From NCBI RefSeq assembly GCF_005434915.1, contig NZ_SKCG01000002.1, positions 744,948-808,947 on the forward strand: DNA of 64,000 nucleotides, written 5' to 3'. The stretch comes from Aurantiacibacter suaedae. GTDB lineage: Bacteria; Pseudomonadota; Alphaproteobacteria; Sphingomonadales; Sphingomonadaceae. Position numbers and translations under genes: made by a program. Within the stretch, counting starts at the first letter, position 1. The number at the start of each line of letters is the position of its first letter. A model generated the notes under the pieces. That model was not told where the DNA came from, did no database searches, and was given only the letters and a program-made list of their open reading frames with translations. Positions 46,160 through 54,804 of this stretch are shown here, one piece after another.

Positions 46160-46666
46160 GTGTGCTCCCTGAGTGCTGCGTTGCACTATTCACAAGGCCC
46201 CTCGTCCATAGCAACACATCTCAAGCGGGTTGGAAAACCCGCGTGGTCGCTTGGACGAAGGCAGTCTGTCTTGCTGGAACCGCTGCATCCCAAACTCTGG
46301 CGAAGGCGTCTTCACGCCATTGTCACGGCGTTGACGATCGTGCGGGACATCGACGATTCGGCCTGCCTGCGCCGGCTATATCACCTGTTGGCGTTGACTC
46401 CGGAGCCGTTGCGGCAGTGGTTTGCCCCGAGCCTGTCGGAAGACATGTTCGAGCAGGTGCTGCTGCAATCGTGCCGAACCGCAGCTCTTTCGCTCATCGG
46501 CAAGGCGTTCGACCTTGCCCTCACCGTTGATCGGCACGGCGAAGGCGTGGCCGTCACCCTTCGTCTGGGCGAAGCCGATGTGGAAGTGGCGGCACAGGGC
46601 AGCTCGCTCGCGCGCGCAGTTGTGCGCGGCATTTGCGAGATCGGCCTGAAAGTGTCGGATTCTTAG
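46160..46666 (+). CDS. Hypothetical protein
   Basis: The 168-residue open frame has codon use and GC-rich third positions like its neighbours from about residue 40 on (LEPLHPKLWRRRLHAIVTAL, then LHHLLALTPEPLRQW-like region). I do not recognise a family. No signal or membrane segment is clear. Its end overlaps the stop of the LuxR-type gene on the other strand by 4 bases. It could be a small regulator or an over-called frame; the coding signal in the second half is better than in the first. Confidence 0.5.
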   Translation: MCSLSAALHYSQGPSSIATHLKRVGKPAWSLGRRQSVLLEPLHPKLWRRRLHAIVTALTIVRDIDDSACLRRLYHLLALTPEPLRQWFAPSLSEDMFEQVLLQSCRTAALSLIGKAFDLALTVDRHGEGVAVTLRLGEADVEVAAQGSSLARAVVRGICEIGLKVSDS

Positions 46667-47292
46667 TCTTCGTCGAGTCCGGCATAGATGCCGATGCGGA
46701 TCGCGTCCGAGGTGGACTGCATCGGCAGCTTTTTCAGCAGGTTGGCGCGATGGATTTCCACCGTGCGCGGGCTGATGCCGAGGTTGATCGCAATCACCTT
46801 GTTGCAATGGCCGCGCGTCATCTGTCGCAGCACATCGACCTCGCGCGGAGAAAGCTGGGCAATTGCGGCATTGGCGGCGGACTGCTTCGAGCGCAGCCGG
46901 GCCAGCGAGATCTGCTCGGGCGTCATGGTGACCGCGCGCTTGAGATCTTCCTTGGTAAGCGGCCAGACATGATAATTCAGCGCGCCGTTCAGCATGGCCG
47001 AAACGATCCGCTGAGGCGTCGGGTCTTCCGAGTAGACCGACGCAGGAAGGCTGAATTCGACCGCCTGGGTCGAACGCATCACTTCGGCGATCGAAGCGGT
47101 ATCTGCATTGTCAGCGGATAGGACATAGCCATCGCGTCGCACCAGCTTGGCAAATTCATCGAGATCCTGACAGGGCTCCGCATGGAGGCCAACCTCGTAG
47201 CTCATCTTGGCGATCTGCGCGCGCCGACGGCTGTCGGAATCGATAACGTAGATACGATCGAGCGGGGTCATTTCCTGCGCTTGAGCGACCAT
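46663..47292 (-). CDS. LuxR-type response regulator with degenerate receiver
   Basis: The 209-residue protein has an N-terminal receiver-like domain (RIYVIDSDSRRRAQIAKM) and a C-terminal LuxR helix-turn-helix (LSPREVDVLRQMTRGHCNKVIA, then ISPRTVEIHRANLLKKL, about 147-190). The receiver is divergent: Asp61 may be the phosphate acceptor, but the usual Lys-Pro after strand five is replaced by Trp-Pro (HVWPLTKEDL). It may thus act without phosphorylation. No sensor kinase gene is next to it. A palindrome in the gap upstream could be its own operator. Confidence 0.85.
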   Translation of the reverse strand: MVAQAQEMTPLDRIYVIDSDSRRRAQIAKMSYEVGLHAEPCQDLDEFAKLVRRDGYVLSADNADTASIAEVMRSTQAVEFSLPASVYSEDPTPQRIVSAMLNGALNYHVWPLTKEDLKRAVTMTPEQISLARLRSKQSAANAAIAQLSPREVDVLRQMTRGHCNKVIAINLGISPRTVEIHRANLLKKLPMQSTSDAIRIGIYAGLDED

Positions 47293-47614
47293 TACTGCTT
47301 TCCTTCATGTCACCAAACTACGTGAGATCACTTATCTAGATATCCCCCACAATTTTCCACAAGCTACGTAATAAGTAAATATACTTATTGGAGAATCGCC
47401 GTCTATCTCCACAACCGCACGACGGCCTTAGGAAAATCACGCTAAAACAAACATTTGACTTTGTCACGCTCTTTCCGTGAGCGCGTGGACGCGCATTGCA
47501 CGGTCAACCAGAGCCTTTACCGGATTAAGGTCACAGCAAGAAAACCGGGTCTCGTTGCCGTGCTAGCGGATTCGCTCTTCCGAGAGTTTCGCCGCCGACC
47601 GGGCGACGGTGCCG
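47293..47614. other. AT-rich gap upstream of the LuxR-type gene
   Basis: About 320 bases lie between the start of the LuxR-type gene and the stop of glnD. The first 170 are much richer in A and T than the rest of the window and likely hold the promoter of the regulator. A palindrome is at 47370-47389. No supported gene is seen. Confidence 0.6.
47370..47389. promoter_or_regulatory. Palindrome, possible operator
   Basis: AATAAGTA and TACTTATT form a perfect 8-base inverted repeat around AATA. It is about 80 bases upstream of the LuxR-type start, a distance usual for regulator sites. Binding protein unknown. Confidence 0.4.
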
Positions 47615-50413
47615 TCACGCTGCGGCGTCTTCGCTTTCGTACTCCGGTTCGCCAGCGGCAATCGCTTCGAGCAGGGCCAGCCGGACCTTATCGAGACGTT
47701 CCTTGCTATGGATCTTGTCGCCCAGAAGGTCGGTCACATAGAAGGTATCGACGGCGCGCTCCCCGTATTGGGTGATGTGGGCGGAGTTGATCAGCAGGCT
47801 TGTTTCGAACATCGCCCGCGTCAGCCGGTTCAGCAGCGCGGGCCGGTCGGTCGCGTTCACCTCGATGACGGTGAAGCGGTTCGATGCCTCGTTGTCGAAC
47901 AGGATCAGCGGCTTCACGTGGAAGTTCTCTGCCCGGCGGCGCTTGAGCGGGCGCTTTTCCAGCCGTGGCACGATGTCGATCCGGTTAGCCAGCGCATCTT
48001 CGATCGCCGTTTTCAGCCGTTGCAACTGCGACGGTTCGTCGAACGGCTTGCCCAGCGGATCCTGCACGAGGAAATTGTCGACCGCCTTGCCGATGCGGTT
48101 GGTGTGGATGCGCGCATCGATAATGTTGCCGCCCGCCAGATGGATGGCACCGGCGATGCGGAAAAACAGGCCAGGGTGGTCGTCGCCGATCACGGTGACG
48201 AGTGTGGCGCCGAGCGCGGGATAAGATTCGGTGTGAATCGACAGCTTGTGATCAAGCTCTTTCGCTGCGGCGTAGTGCGGCAGGTTGATGGCGATGATGT
48301 CCTCGGGCTCGGCAATCCAGTACGAATCATCGAACCGGTCCTCCAGCTGCTCGATCAGTTCTGCCTCAGCGTCGAGAATATCGGCCACGCGCCGCTTCTT
48401 GTCGGCCACCCGGACTTCGCGGCCATGCGCCTTGTGTCCGAGCCGCAGCCGCTCTTCGGTCAGCTCGTAAAGCTCGGCCAGCAGCTGGCGTTTCCAGCTG
48501 TTCCAGATGCCGGGGCCGACGGCGCGGATATCGACGATGGTCAGCACGGTCAGCAGCCGCAGCCGCTCCATCGAGCTGACCTCGCCGGCAAAATCGGTGA
48601 TCGTCTTGTAGTCGGTGAGGTCGCGCTTGAACGAGGTCGCGCTCATCAACAGATGCTTGGCGACCAGCCAGCTGACCAGCTCGGCTTCATCCTCGTCGAG
48701 CCCAAGCCTGGGGCACAGCTTGAGCGCCACCTCCGCGCCGAGCAGCGAATGGTCTCCGCCCCGCCCCTTGGCGATATCGTGCAGCAGCGTGGCGACATAG
48801 AGCACACGGCGGTTGGCGATTCTGGGCAGGATTTCGGTGGCGAGCGGGTGATCTTCAGCGAACTCGCCGCGCTCGATCTTGGCCAACAGGCCGATCGCGC
48901 GGATCGTGTGCTCGTCGACCGTATAGTGGTGATACATGTCGAACTGCATCTGCCCACCGACCTTGCCGAAATCGGGTACGAAGCGGCCGAATATCCCGGC
49001 CTCGTTCATCGCCCGCAGCACGGTTTCGGGGTCCTTGTGGCCGCACAGCACATCTAGAAAGAGCGCGTTCGCGCGCGGATCGCGGCGCAGCGCGCGGTTT
49101 ATCAGGCCGGAATCGCGGCGGAGCATCCGCAAGGTGGCAGGATGAATCTCCACGCCCTCAGCTTCGGCGATGGCGAAAATTTCGATCAGGCGGACCGGAT
49201 CGTCCGCGAACCAGTCGTCGCCCGGCGCCGCCAGCCGGCCGGCATCGAGCAGGTAACCCGAGACTTTCTCCGCCTTCTTGCTGCGGAACGAGGAGAAGAA
49301 CTCCGCCACCCGGCCTTTCTCAGTGGCCTCTTCCTCGAAGTGGGCGAGGAACACGCCGGTGAGGTGGCCCACATGCTGCACTTGCAGGAAAAAGAACTGC
49401 ATGAACCGCTCGACCGCGCTTTTGCCCGGGCGGTCGGCATAGTTCATTCGCCGCGCAACCTCGCGCTGGAGGTCGAACGTCAGCCGGTCTTCGCCGCGCT
49501 TGGCAATGGTGTGCAAATGCGCGCGCACCGCCAGCAGAAACGATTCCGCCCGGCGGAAGGTGCCATATTCGCGCTGCGTGAACAGGCCCTTGTCGACCAG
49601 CTCGGCAGCGTTGCGGACACGGTAAACGTATTTGCCGATCCAGTAGAGCGTCTGCAGATCGCGCAGCGCACCCTTGCCGTCTTTCACATTGGGCTCGACC
49701 ACATAGCGCGAATCGCCCATCCGCTTGTGGCGGGCCTCGCGCTCGGCCAGCTTCTCGGCGACGAAGCGTTTTTCGCTCCCGCTCACCACCTCGGCGAAGA
49801 AGCGGGCGGTGGCCTCATCATACAGCGCCTGATCGCCCCACAGGAACCGCCCTTCCAGCAGAGCGGTGCGGATCGTCAGGTCTTCCTTCGCCATCCGCAC
49901 CATCTCGTCGAGCGAGCGGCTGGAATGGCCGACGGTGAGGTTCAAGTCCCACAGGAAGTAAAGCATTGCCTCGATCGCCTGTTCGCACCAGGCGGTCGGC
50001 TTGCCGGGGGTGAGGAAGGCGATGTCGATATCCGAATGCGGCGCCATCTCGTAGCGGCCATAGCCGCCCACCGCGACCAGTGCGAGCCGCTCGCCGGTGC
50101 TGCGGTTGTGCGAGGGATAGACATTGTCGATCACATGATCGTGGACTACGCGGATCAGCTGATCGGCGAGGAAGGCGTGCCCGTGCGCGATCTCGTGTCC
50201 GGCGCTGGGGCGTTCGTTCAGGCGGCGGGCCATCTCTTCGCGGCCAGCGGCAAGAGCGGCGCGCAGCAGATCGACGACGTCGCCGCGTCCGGCCTCGGCT
50301 CCCTTGTCTTCAACGACGCGGGAGATCTTCTGGGCGAGGGCGCGCCGGTCGATGACCGCGCGCTGTTTGGGGATGGTCGGCAGGCTCACGATTAGCCGAG
50401 ATAGAGTGGGCAT
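47615..50413 (-). CDS. glnD: Bifunctional PII uridylyltransferase/uridylyl-removing enzyme GlnD
   Basis: The 932-residue protein has the nucleotidyltransferase motif AVGGYGRYEMAPHSDIDIAFL (split near 115), an HD hydrolase domain with TLLHDIAKGRGGDHS, and two C-terminal ACT domains (starting near SYPALGATLVTVIGDDHPGLF and FTVIEVNATDRPALLNRLTR). It uridylylates PII proteins under nitrogen limitation and reverses this when glutamine is high. ATG at 50413 is the natural start; the open frame upstream is not conserved in type. It is divergent from lgt. Confidence 0.95.
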   Translation of the reverse strand: MPTLSRLIVSLPTIPKQRAVIDRRALAQKISRVVEDKGAEAGRGDVVDLLRAALAAGREEMARRLNERPSAGHEIAHGHAFLADQLIRVVHDHVIDNVYPSHNRSTGERLALVAVGGYGRYEMAPHSDIDIAFLTPGKPTAWCEQAIEAMLYFLWDLNLTVGHSSRSLDEMVRMAKEDLTIRTALLEGRFLWGDQALYDEATARFFAEVVSGSEKRFVAEKLAEREARHKRMGDSRYVVEPNVKDGKGALRDLQTLYWIGKYVYRVRNAAELVDKGLFTQREYGTFRRAESFLLAVRAHLHTIAKRGEDRLTFDLQREVARRMNYADRPGKSAVERFMQFFFLQVQHVGHLTGVFLAHFEEEATEKGRVAEFFSSFRSKKAEKVSGYLLDAGRLAAPGDDWFADDPVRLIEIFAIAEAEGVEIHPATLRMLRRDSGLINRALRRDPRANALFLDVLCGHKDPETVLRAMNEAGIFGRFVPDFGKVGGQMQFDMYHHYTVDEHTIRAIGLLAKIERGEFAEDHPLATEILPRIANRRVLYVATLLHDIAKGRGGDHSLLGAEVALKLCPRLGLDEDEAELVSWLVAKHLLMSATSFKRDLTDYKTITDFAGEVSSMERLRLLTVLTIVDIRAVGPGIWNSWKRQLLAELYELTEERLRLGHKAHGREVRVADKKRRVADILDAEAELIEQLEDRFDDSYWIAEPEDIIAINLPHYAAAKELDHKLSIHTESYPALGATLVTVIGDDHPGLFFRIAGAIHLAGGNIIDARIHTNRIGKAVDNFLVQDPLGKPFDEPSQLQRLKTAIEDALANRIDIVPRLEKRPLKRRRAENFHVKPLILFDNEASNRFTVIEVNATDRPALLNRLTRAMFETSLLINSAHITQYGERAVDTFYVTDLLGDKIHSKERLDKVRLALLEAIAAGEPEYESEDAAA

Positions 50414-50519
50414 CGGCGAATTGCAAAGCCGCTGGGCCTTCCAAGCGTACCCCGCCTGTGCCAAAGCGCAGTCCGGTCGCGGCTGGAGCGCCGCAGCATA
50501 GGCAAGACAAAGGGCGAAT

Positions 50520-51416
50520 ATGCTGGAGATTGCGGCAAGTGCAGCGGGTGCGGCGGCGAATGCGCCGCTCCACTGGGCAGACCTTGGGCTGCGCGAGGGC
50601 ATCGACCTCGGCTTCTTCACCATCAAGTACTATTCGCTGGCCTATCTGGCAGGCATTCTGCTGGCCTACTGGCACCTGTCGAAGATGATCCGCCAGCCCG
50701 GCGCGCCGATGGCGCAGCGCCATGCCGACGACCTGTTCTTCTACTGCACCCTCGGCGTGATCCTCGGCGGCAGGCTCGGCTATGCCACGTTCTACCAGCC
50801 GGAGCTGTGGACCACCTTCGTGCCGAACACCTTTGTTTCATGGGGTGTTCTGCGTCTGTGGGACGGCGGGATGAGCTTCCACGGCGGGCTGATCGGCGTG
50901 GTGATCGCGATTGCTTGGGTCTCGTGGAAGAACGGGCTCTCGTTCATCCGTGTCTGCGACTATATCTCGGTCAACGTCGGCTTCGGGATGATGTTCGGCC
51001 GCCTCGCCAATTTCATCAATGGCGAGCTGTGGGGCCGCGCGGTCCAGTCGGACATTCCCTGGGCGATGGTGTTTCCTGGCGCCGGGCCGGAGCCGCGCCA
51101 TCCGAGCCAGCTCTATCAGGCGTTTGGCGAAGGCTTCATGGTGATCGTGGTGATGCTGTGCCTGTTCTGGCTCACTCGTGCGCGCTATCGCCCCGGCGTG
51201 ATGGTGGGCACCTTCGCGGCGGTGATTTCGGTGGCGCGCTTCACGGTCGAGTTCTTCCGTGAACCCGACGCGCAGCTCGCTGAATTCGCCGCCCGCACGG
51301 GCCTTAGCATGGGCCAGTGGCTGACGATCCCGTTGATCGTGGCGGCTATCGGGCTGGTTGTGTGGTCGCTTAGCCGTCCGGCTCCGCTCACGCCGCCGGA
51401 AGAGCGCCACGATTGA
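50520..51416 (+). CDS. lgt: Prolipoprotein diacylglyceryl transferase
   Basis: The 298-residue membrane protein carries the Lgt signature GRLANFINGELWGR, the YYSLAYLAGIL segment, GGRLGYATFY, and SFHGGLIGVV. It transfers diacylglycerol from phosphatidylglycerol to the lipobox Cys of lipoproteins, such as those at 18665 and 56522 in this window. Its stop overlaps the start of the methyltransferase gene. Confidence 0.95.
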   Translation: MLEIAASAAGAAANAPLHWADLGLREGIDLGFFTIKYYSLAYLAGILLAYWHLSKMIRQPGAPMAQRHADDLFFYCTLGVILGGRLGYATFYQPELWTTFVPNTFVSWGVLRLWDGGMSFHGGLIGVVIAIAWVSWKNGLSFIRVCDYISVNVGFGMMFGRLANFINGELWGRAVQSDIPWAMVFPGAGPEPRHPSQLYQAFGEGFMVIVVMLCLFWLTRARYRPGVMVGTFAAVISVARFTVEFFREPDAQLAEFAARTGLSMGQWLTIPLIVAAIGLVVWSLSRPAPLTPPEERHD

Positions 51417-52477
51417 CCACGTCCGGTGAGCCACCTGCGGCGCTGGCCGACAGCTTTCGCCGCCTCATCCGGGCGCACGGGCCGATCAGCCTGATGCAGT
51501 TCATGGGCGAATCCAACGCCCACTACTATTCACGTCGCGAGCCGTTTGGCGAGGCGGGCGATTTCATTACCGCGCCCGAGATCAGCCAGATGTTCGGCGA
51601 GCTGATCGGCCTGTGGCTGGCCGATATGTGGATCCGCGCGGGACGCACCGAGCCTGCACACTATGTCGAGCTGGGGCCGGGCCGCGGCACGCTGGCACGC
51701 GATGCCACGCGGGCGATGAAACGCTATGGCTTCGAACCGCGCCGGCATCTGGTCGAAGGCTCTGTCGCCTTGCGGAGCGAACAGCTCAAGCAGGTGCCCG
51801 AGGCGCAGTTTCATGACGATCTGTCGAGCGTGCCGATGGAAGGGCCGGTGCTGCTGGTGGCGAATGAGTTTCTCGATGCGCTGCCAGTGCGTCAGCTTGT
51901 GATGACCGATCACGGCTGGCGCGAGGTGATGATCGGGCTGGATGGGGAAGACCGCTTCATCGAGGTGCCGGGACAGGTGCCGATGGATTCCGCCGTGCCC
52001 GAAGCGCGCCGCGATGCGCCGCCAGGCACCGTGATCGAGACCTGCCCCGGCGCGGCGGCGACGCTGTTCGAGGTGGCCGGGAGGCTTGTGAAGCAGGGCG
52101 GCGCGGCGCTGTTCATCGACTATGGCTATGCCACCAGCCGCAACGGTTCCAGCGTGCAGGCGGTGCGCGCCCATCGCAAGGTCGATTGGCTGGCCGAGCC
52201 GGGTGTGGCCGACATCTCCGCGCATGTCGATTTCGCGCAATGCGCGGCTGTGGCGCAGTCGCGCGGGGCGCGCTGGCTGGGCACCTCGGAGCAGGGGGCA
52301 TTCCTGAAAGCGCTGGGCATCGATGCACGCGCAGAAACTTTGGCAAGCACAGCGCCTCAACATCGGGAAGCCCTGATGGCCGCGCGCGACCGGCTTACTT
52401 CGCCATCCGAAATGGGCAGCCTGTTCAAGGTGCTGGCGCTGACCGCACCCGACTGGCCCGACGGCGCGGGGTTCTAG
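51413..52477 (+). CDS. SAM-dependent methyltransferase, MidA/NDUFAF7 family
   Basis: The 354-residue protein has GPISLMQFMGESNAHYYSRREPFGEAGDFITAPEIS (here split), the SAM site VELGPGRGTLARD, LLVANEFLDALPV and AALFIDYGYA. These are hallmarks of MidA/NDUFAF7, an arginine methyltransferase of a complex I subunit in mitochondria. The bacterial substrate is not settled. The TTG start overlaps the lgt stop, as often seen for this pair. It converges with the ABC gene, sharing 4 bases at the stops. Confidence 0.9.
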   Translation: MTTSGEPPAALADSFRRLIRAHGPISLMQFMGESNAHYYSRREPFGEAGDFITAPEISQMFGELIGLWLADMWIRAGRTEPAHYVELGPGRGTLARDATRAMKRYGFEPRRHLVEGSVALRSEQLKQVPEAQFHDDLSSVPMEGPVLLVANEFLDALPVRQLVMTDHGWREVMIGLDGEDRFIEVPGQVPMDSAVPEARRDAPPGTVIETCPGAAATLFEVAGRLVKQGGAALFIDYGYATSRNGSSVQAVRAHRKVDWLAEPGVADISAHVDFAQCAAVAQSRGARWLGTSEQGAFLKALGIDARAETLASTAPQHREALMAARDRLTSPSEMGSLFKVLALTAPDWPDGAGF

Positions 52478-54036
52478 CGGGTACTGGCTGGTTGCGCCCC
52501 GATTTCGTCCAGCAACCAGCGCGCCGCTTCGTCCACGCTGCGCTTGTCCTCGTCTCGGTCGACCATCAGGTTGGCCTCGCGCATCGTTTGCACGTCGATG
52601 GCGCCGATCAGCGGCTTTAGCGCCGCGGCCAGCTCGGGATCGTCCGCAAGGCGCGGACTCACGAGAAGGATCGCATCGTAGCTGGGCAGCGCTTCCAGCG
52701 GGTCGGCCAGAAAGACGAGGTCGTCTGCAGCGATCCGCCCGTCTGACGTATAAGCGCTGATCACATCGGCTTCGCCGGACTTGAGCGCATTGTACATGAA
52801 AGTGGGGGCAAAGGTGCGCTGGTTCGCGAAGCGCAAGCCATAGGCTTCGCGCACGGCTTGCCATTCGGGGCGTTCGAACCATTCGGGATCGCCGCCGATA
52901 GTCATGCTTTGGCCGCGTTCGGCAACATCGGCGATCGAGTTGAACAGGCCAAAGGTCGCCTTTTCGCGTTCCATCGCGAGGCCATAGGCATTTTCGAACC
53001 CCAGCCTTCCCAGCACCTTCGTGCCGCTGGTGCGCTGCTCCCAATTGACGATCTCGTCGAACATGGCCTCCCGGCCGGGATTGCCGCTCTCGCCCAGCTC
53101 ATTGGTCCATAAGGTACCGGTATAGTCGACGCTGATGTCGATGGCAGAACTTGTCACCGCCTCATGCACCACCGCCGAGCCTAGCCCGTCGCGGTATTCG
53201 ACCCGGTAGCCGGCGTCTTCAAGCATTATGCCAATGGCATGAGCGAGGATGTACTGTTCGGAAAACGGCTTGGCCCCGATTTTCACCACCTCGCGGCTGG
53301 CCGCGCTCCCCGGTTGTGCCACAGCGAAAGCGGCGGCGCCAAGCCCTGCCAGCGCCAGCACCGCACCGATCCAGGCAAGCATGGGGCGGCGGCTGGCGAT
53401 CCCGCGCTCGACCAGCCCGAGCAGCCCATCGGCCACCAGCGCCAGACTGGCCGAGGCAATGCAGCCCGCCAGCACCAACGCCCAGTTCTGCGTCTGCAAC
53501 CCGGCAAAGATAGGGTCACCCAGGCTGCGCTGGCCGATGGTGGTGGCGAGCGTGGCAGCGCCGATGGTCCAGACGCTGGCCGTGCGGATGCCCGCCATCA
53601 CATAGGGCGCGGCGAGCGGAGCCTCGACATGGCGCAGGCGTTGCCATCGCGTCATGCCAATGCCGTCTGCCGCTTCAAGCGCTTCGGCATCGACATGGGT
53701 GAGCGCCGTCACCGCATTGCGGAGGATCGGCAGTAGCGCGTAGAGGCCCAAGGCAAGCCAAGCGGGCAGGAACCCCAGCGTCGGCAGGCCTTCCCCGAAG
53801 ACGGCCCGCGCCGCCAGCAGGATCGGGAAGAACAGCGCCAGCAGGGCAAGCGCCGGGATCGTCTGCACGAGGCTGGCAAAGCCCAGAGCTACGCCCGCCA
53901 CATTGCGCGAGCGGGCCGCCCACAGCGCCAGCGGCAGGGCAAGCCCAAGGCCGAGCGCCACGGCAGCCGCGCTGAGAAGGATATGATCGGCCAGCTGCGG
54001 CCCGAGGCCAAGCAGTGCGGCGAGCAGATCGCTCAT
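52474..54036 (-). CDS. Glycine betaine/choline ABC transporter, permease fused to substrate-binding protein (OpuB-like)
   Basis: The 520-residue protein has a permease half (residues 1-250, five to six membrane segments, with EALEAADGIGMTRWQRLRHVEAPLAAPYVMAG as the ATPase-contact loop, split here) and an OpuAC-type binding half (from about 265: VKIGAKPFSEQYILAHAIG, DISVDYTGTLWTNELG, DVISAYTSDGRI). The fusion anchors the binding domain in the periplasm. Such systems take up compatible solutes in osmotic stress. It overlaps the ATPase gene by 4 bases. Confidence 0.9.
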   Translation of the reverse strand: MSDLLAALLGLGPQLADHILLSAAAVALGLGLALPLALWAARSRNVAGVALGFASLVQTIPALALLALFFPILLAARAVFGEGLPTLGFLPAWLALGLYALLPILRNAVTALTHVDAEALEAADGIGMTRWQRLRHVEAPLAAPYVMAGIRTASVWTIGAATLATTIGQRSLGDPIFAGLQTQNWALVLAGCIASASLALVADGLLGLVERGIASRRPMLAWIGAVLALAGLGAAAFAVAQPGSAASREVVKIGAKPFSEQYILAHAIGIMLEDAGYRVEYRDGLGSAVVHEAVTSSAIDISVDYTGTLWTNELGESGNPGREAMFDEIVNWEQRTSGTKVLGRLGFENAYGLAMEREKATFGLFNSIADVAERGQSMTIGGDPEWFERPEWQAVREAYGLRFANQRTFAPTFMYNALKSGEADVISAYTSDGRIAADDLVFLADPLEALPSYDAILLVSPRLADDPELAAALKPLIGAIDVQTMREANLMVDRDEDKRSVDEAARWLLDEIGAQPASTR

Positions 54037-54794
54037 ACCGCCGCCCCGAGCCTGCGCGCCTGATCGCGAGGCACGGCCACCAACGCCTGCGCCGCTTCGC
54101 CGCCCGCGCCCGCCAGCAGCGCGGCAGGTGTTTCGTCGGCGACGATCCGGCCCGCTTCCATCACCAGCACGCGGTTTGCCAGCAGCAGCGCCTCTGCCAT
54201 GTCGTGCGTGACCATCACGGTGGTGAGGCCCAGCTCCTCGTGCAGCGCGCGCACCCGCTCGCCAAGCCTGGCGCGAGTGATCGGATCGAGCGCGCCGAAA
54301 GGCTCGTCCATCAGCAGCAGGTGGCTGTCACCCGCCAGCGCTCGCGCGATGCCAACGCGCTGACGCTGGCCGCCCGACAGCGCCTCGGGGTAGCGGGTGG
54401 CAATGTCGCGTGGCAGTTCGACCAGATCGAGCAGTTCGCCGATGCGTTCTTCGGCTATTCGCCCCGCGCCCGAGATCCGCGGCACCATTGCGATGTTTTC
54501 GCCAACGGTGCGGTGGGTGAACAGGCCTACGCCCTGAAACACGTAGCCGATCCGCCTGCGGACCAAGGGGGCGGGCTCCGAAGCAACGTCAGCACCGTCG
54601 ATCAGCACACGCCCGGCATCGGGCTCGACCAGCCGGTTGACCGTCTTGAGCAGTGTCGACTTGCCTGAGCCCGAAGCCCCAACCAGCGCCACGAATGCCC
54701 CGCGCGCGATGTCGAGCGAAATGTCATCCACCGCCAGCGTCGGACCGAAGCGTTTCGACACTTGGTCGAAGGCGAGAAAGGGGGTGGCTGCCAT
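54033..54794 (-). CDS. ABC transporter ATP-binding protein (OpuA/ProV-like)
   Basis: The 253-residue ATPase has Walker A GASGSGKST, Q-loop GYVFQGVGLF, signature LSGGQRQRVGIARAL and Walker B LLLMDEPFGALDPITR. The sequence type fits the glycine betaine/carnitine/choline family. No CBS domains follow, unlike ProV. ATG at 54794 is preferred over a start at 54815, which would run into the histidine kinase gene. It energises the permease fusion encoded next. Confidence 0.92.
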   Translation of the reverse strand: MAATPFLAFDQVSKRFGPTLAVDDISLDIARGAFVALVGASGSGKSTLLKTVNRLVEPDAGRVLIDGADVASEPAPLVRRRIGYVFQGVGLFTHRTVGENIAMVPRISGAGRIAEERIGELLDLVELPRDIATRYPEALSGGQRQRVGIARALAGDSHLLLMDEPFGALDPITRARLGERVRALHEELGLTTVMVTHDMAEALLLANRVLVMEAGRIVADETPAALLAGAGGEAAQALVAVPRDQARRLGAAV

Positions 54795-54804
54795 CGGTCG
54801 CAGC

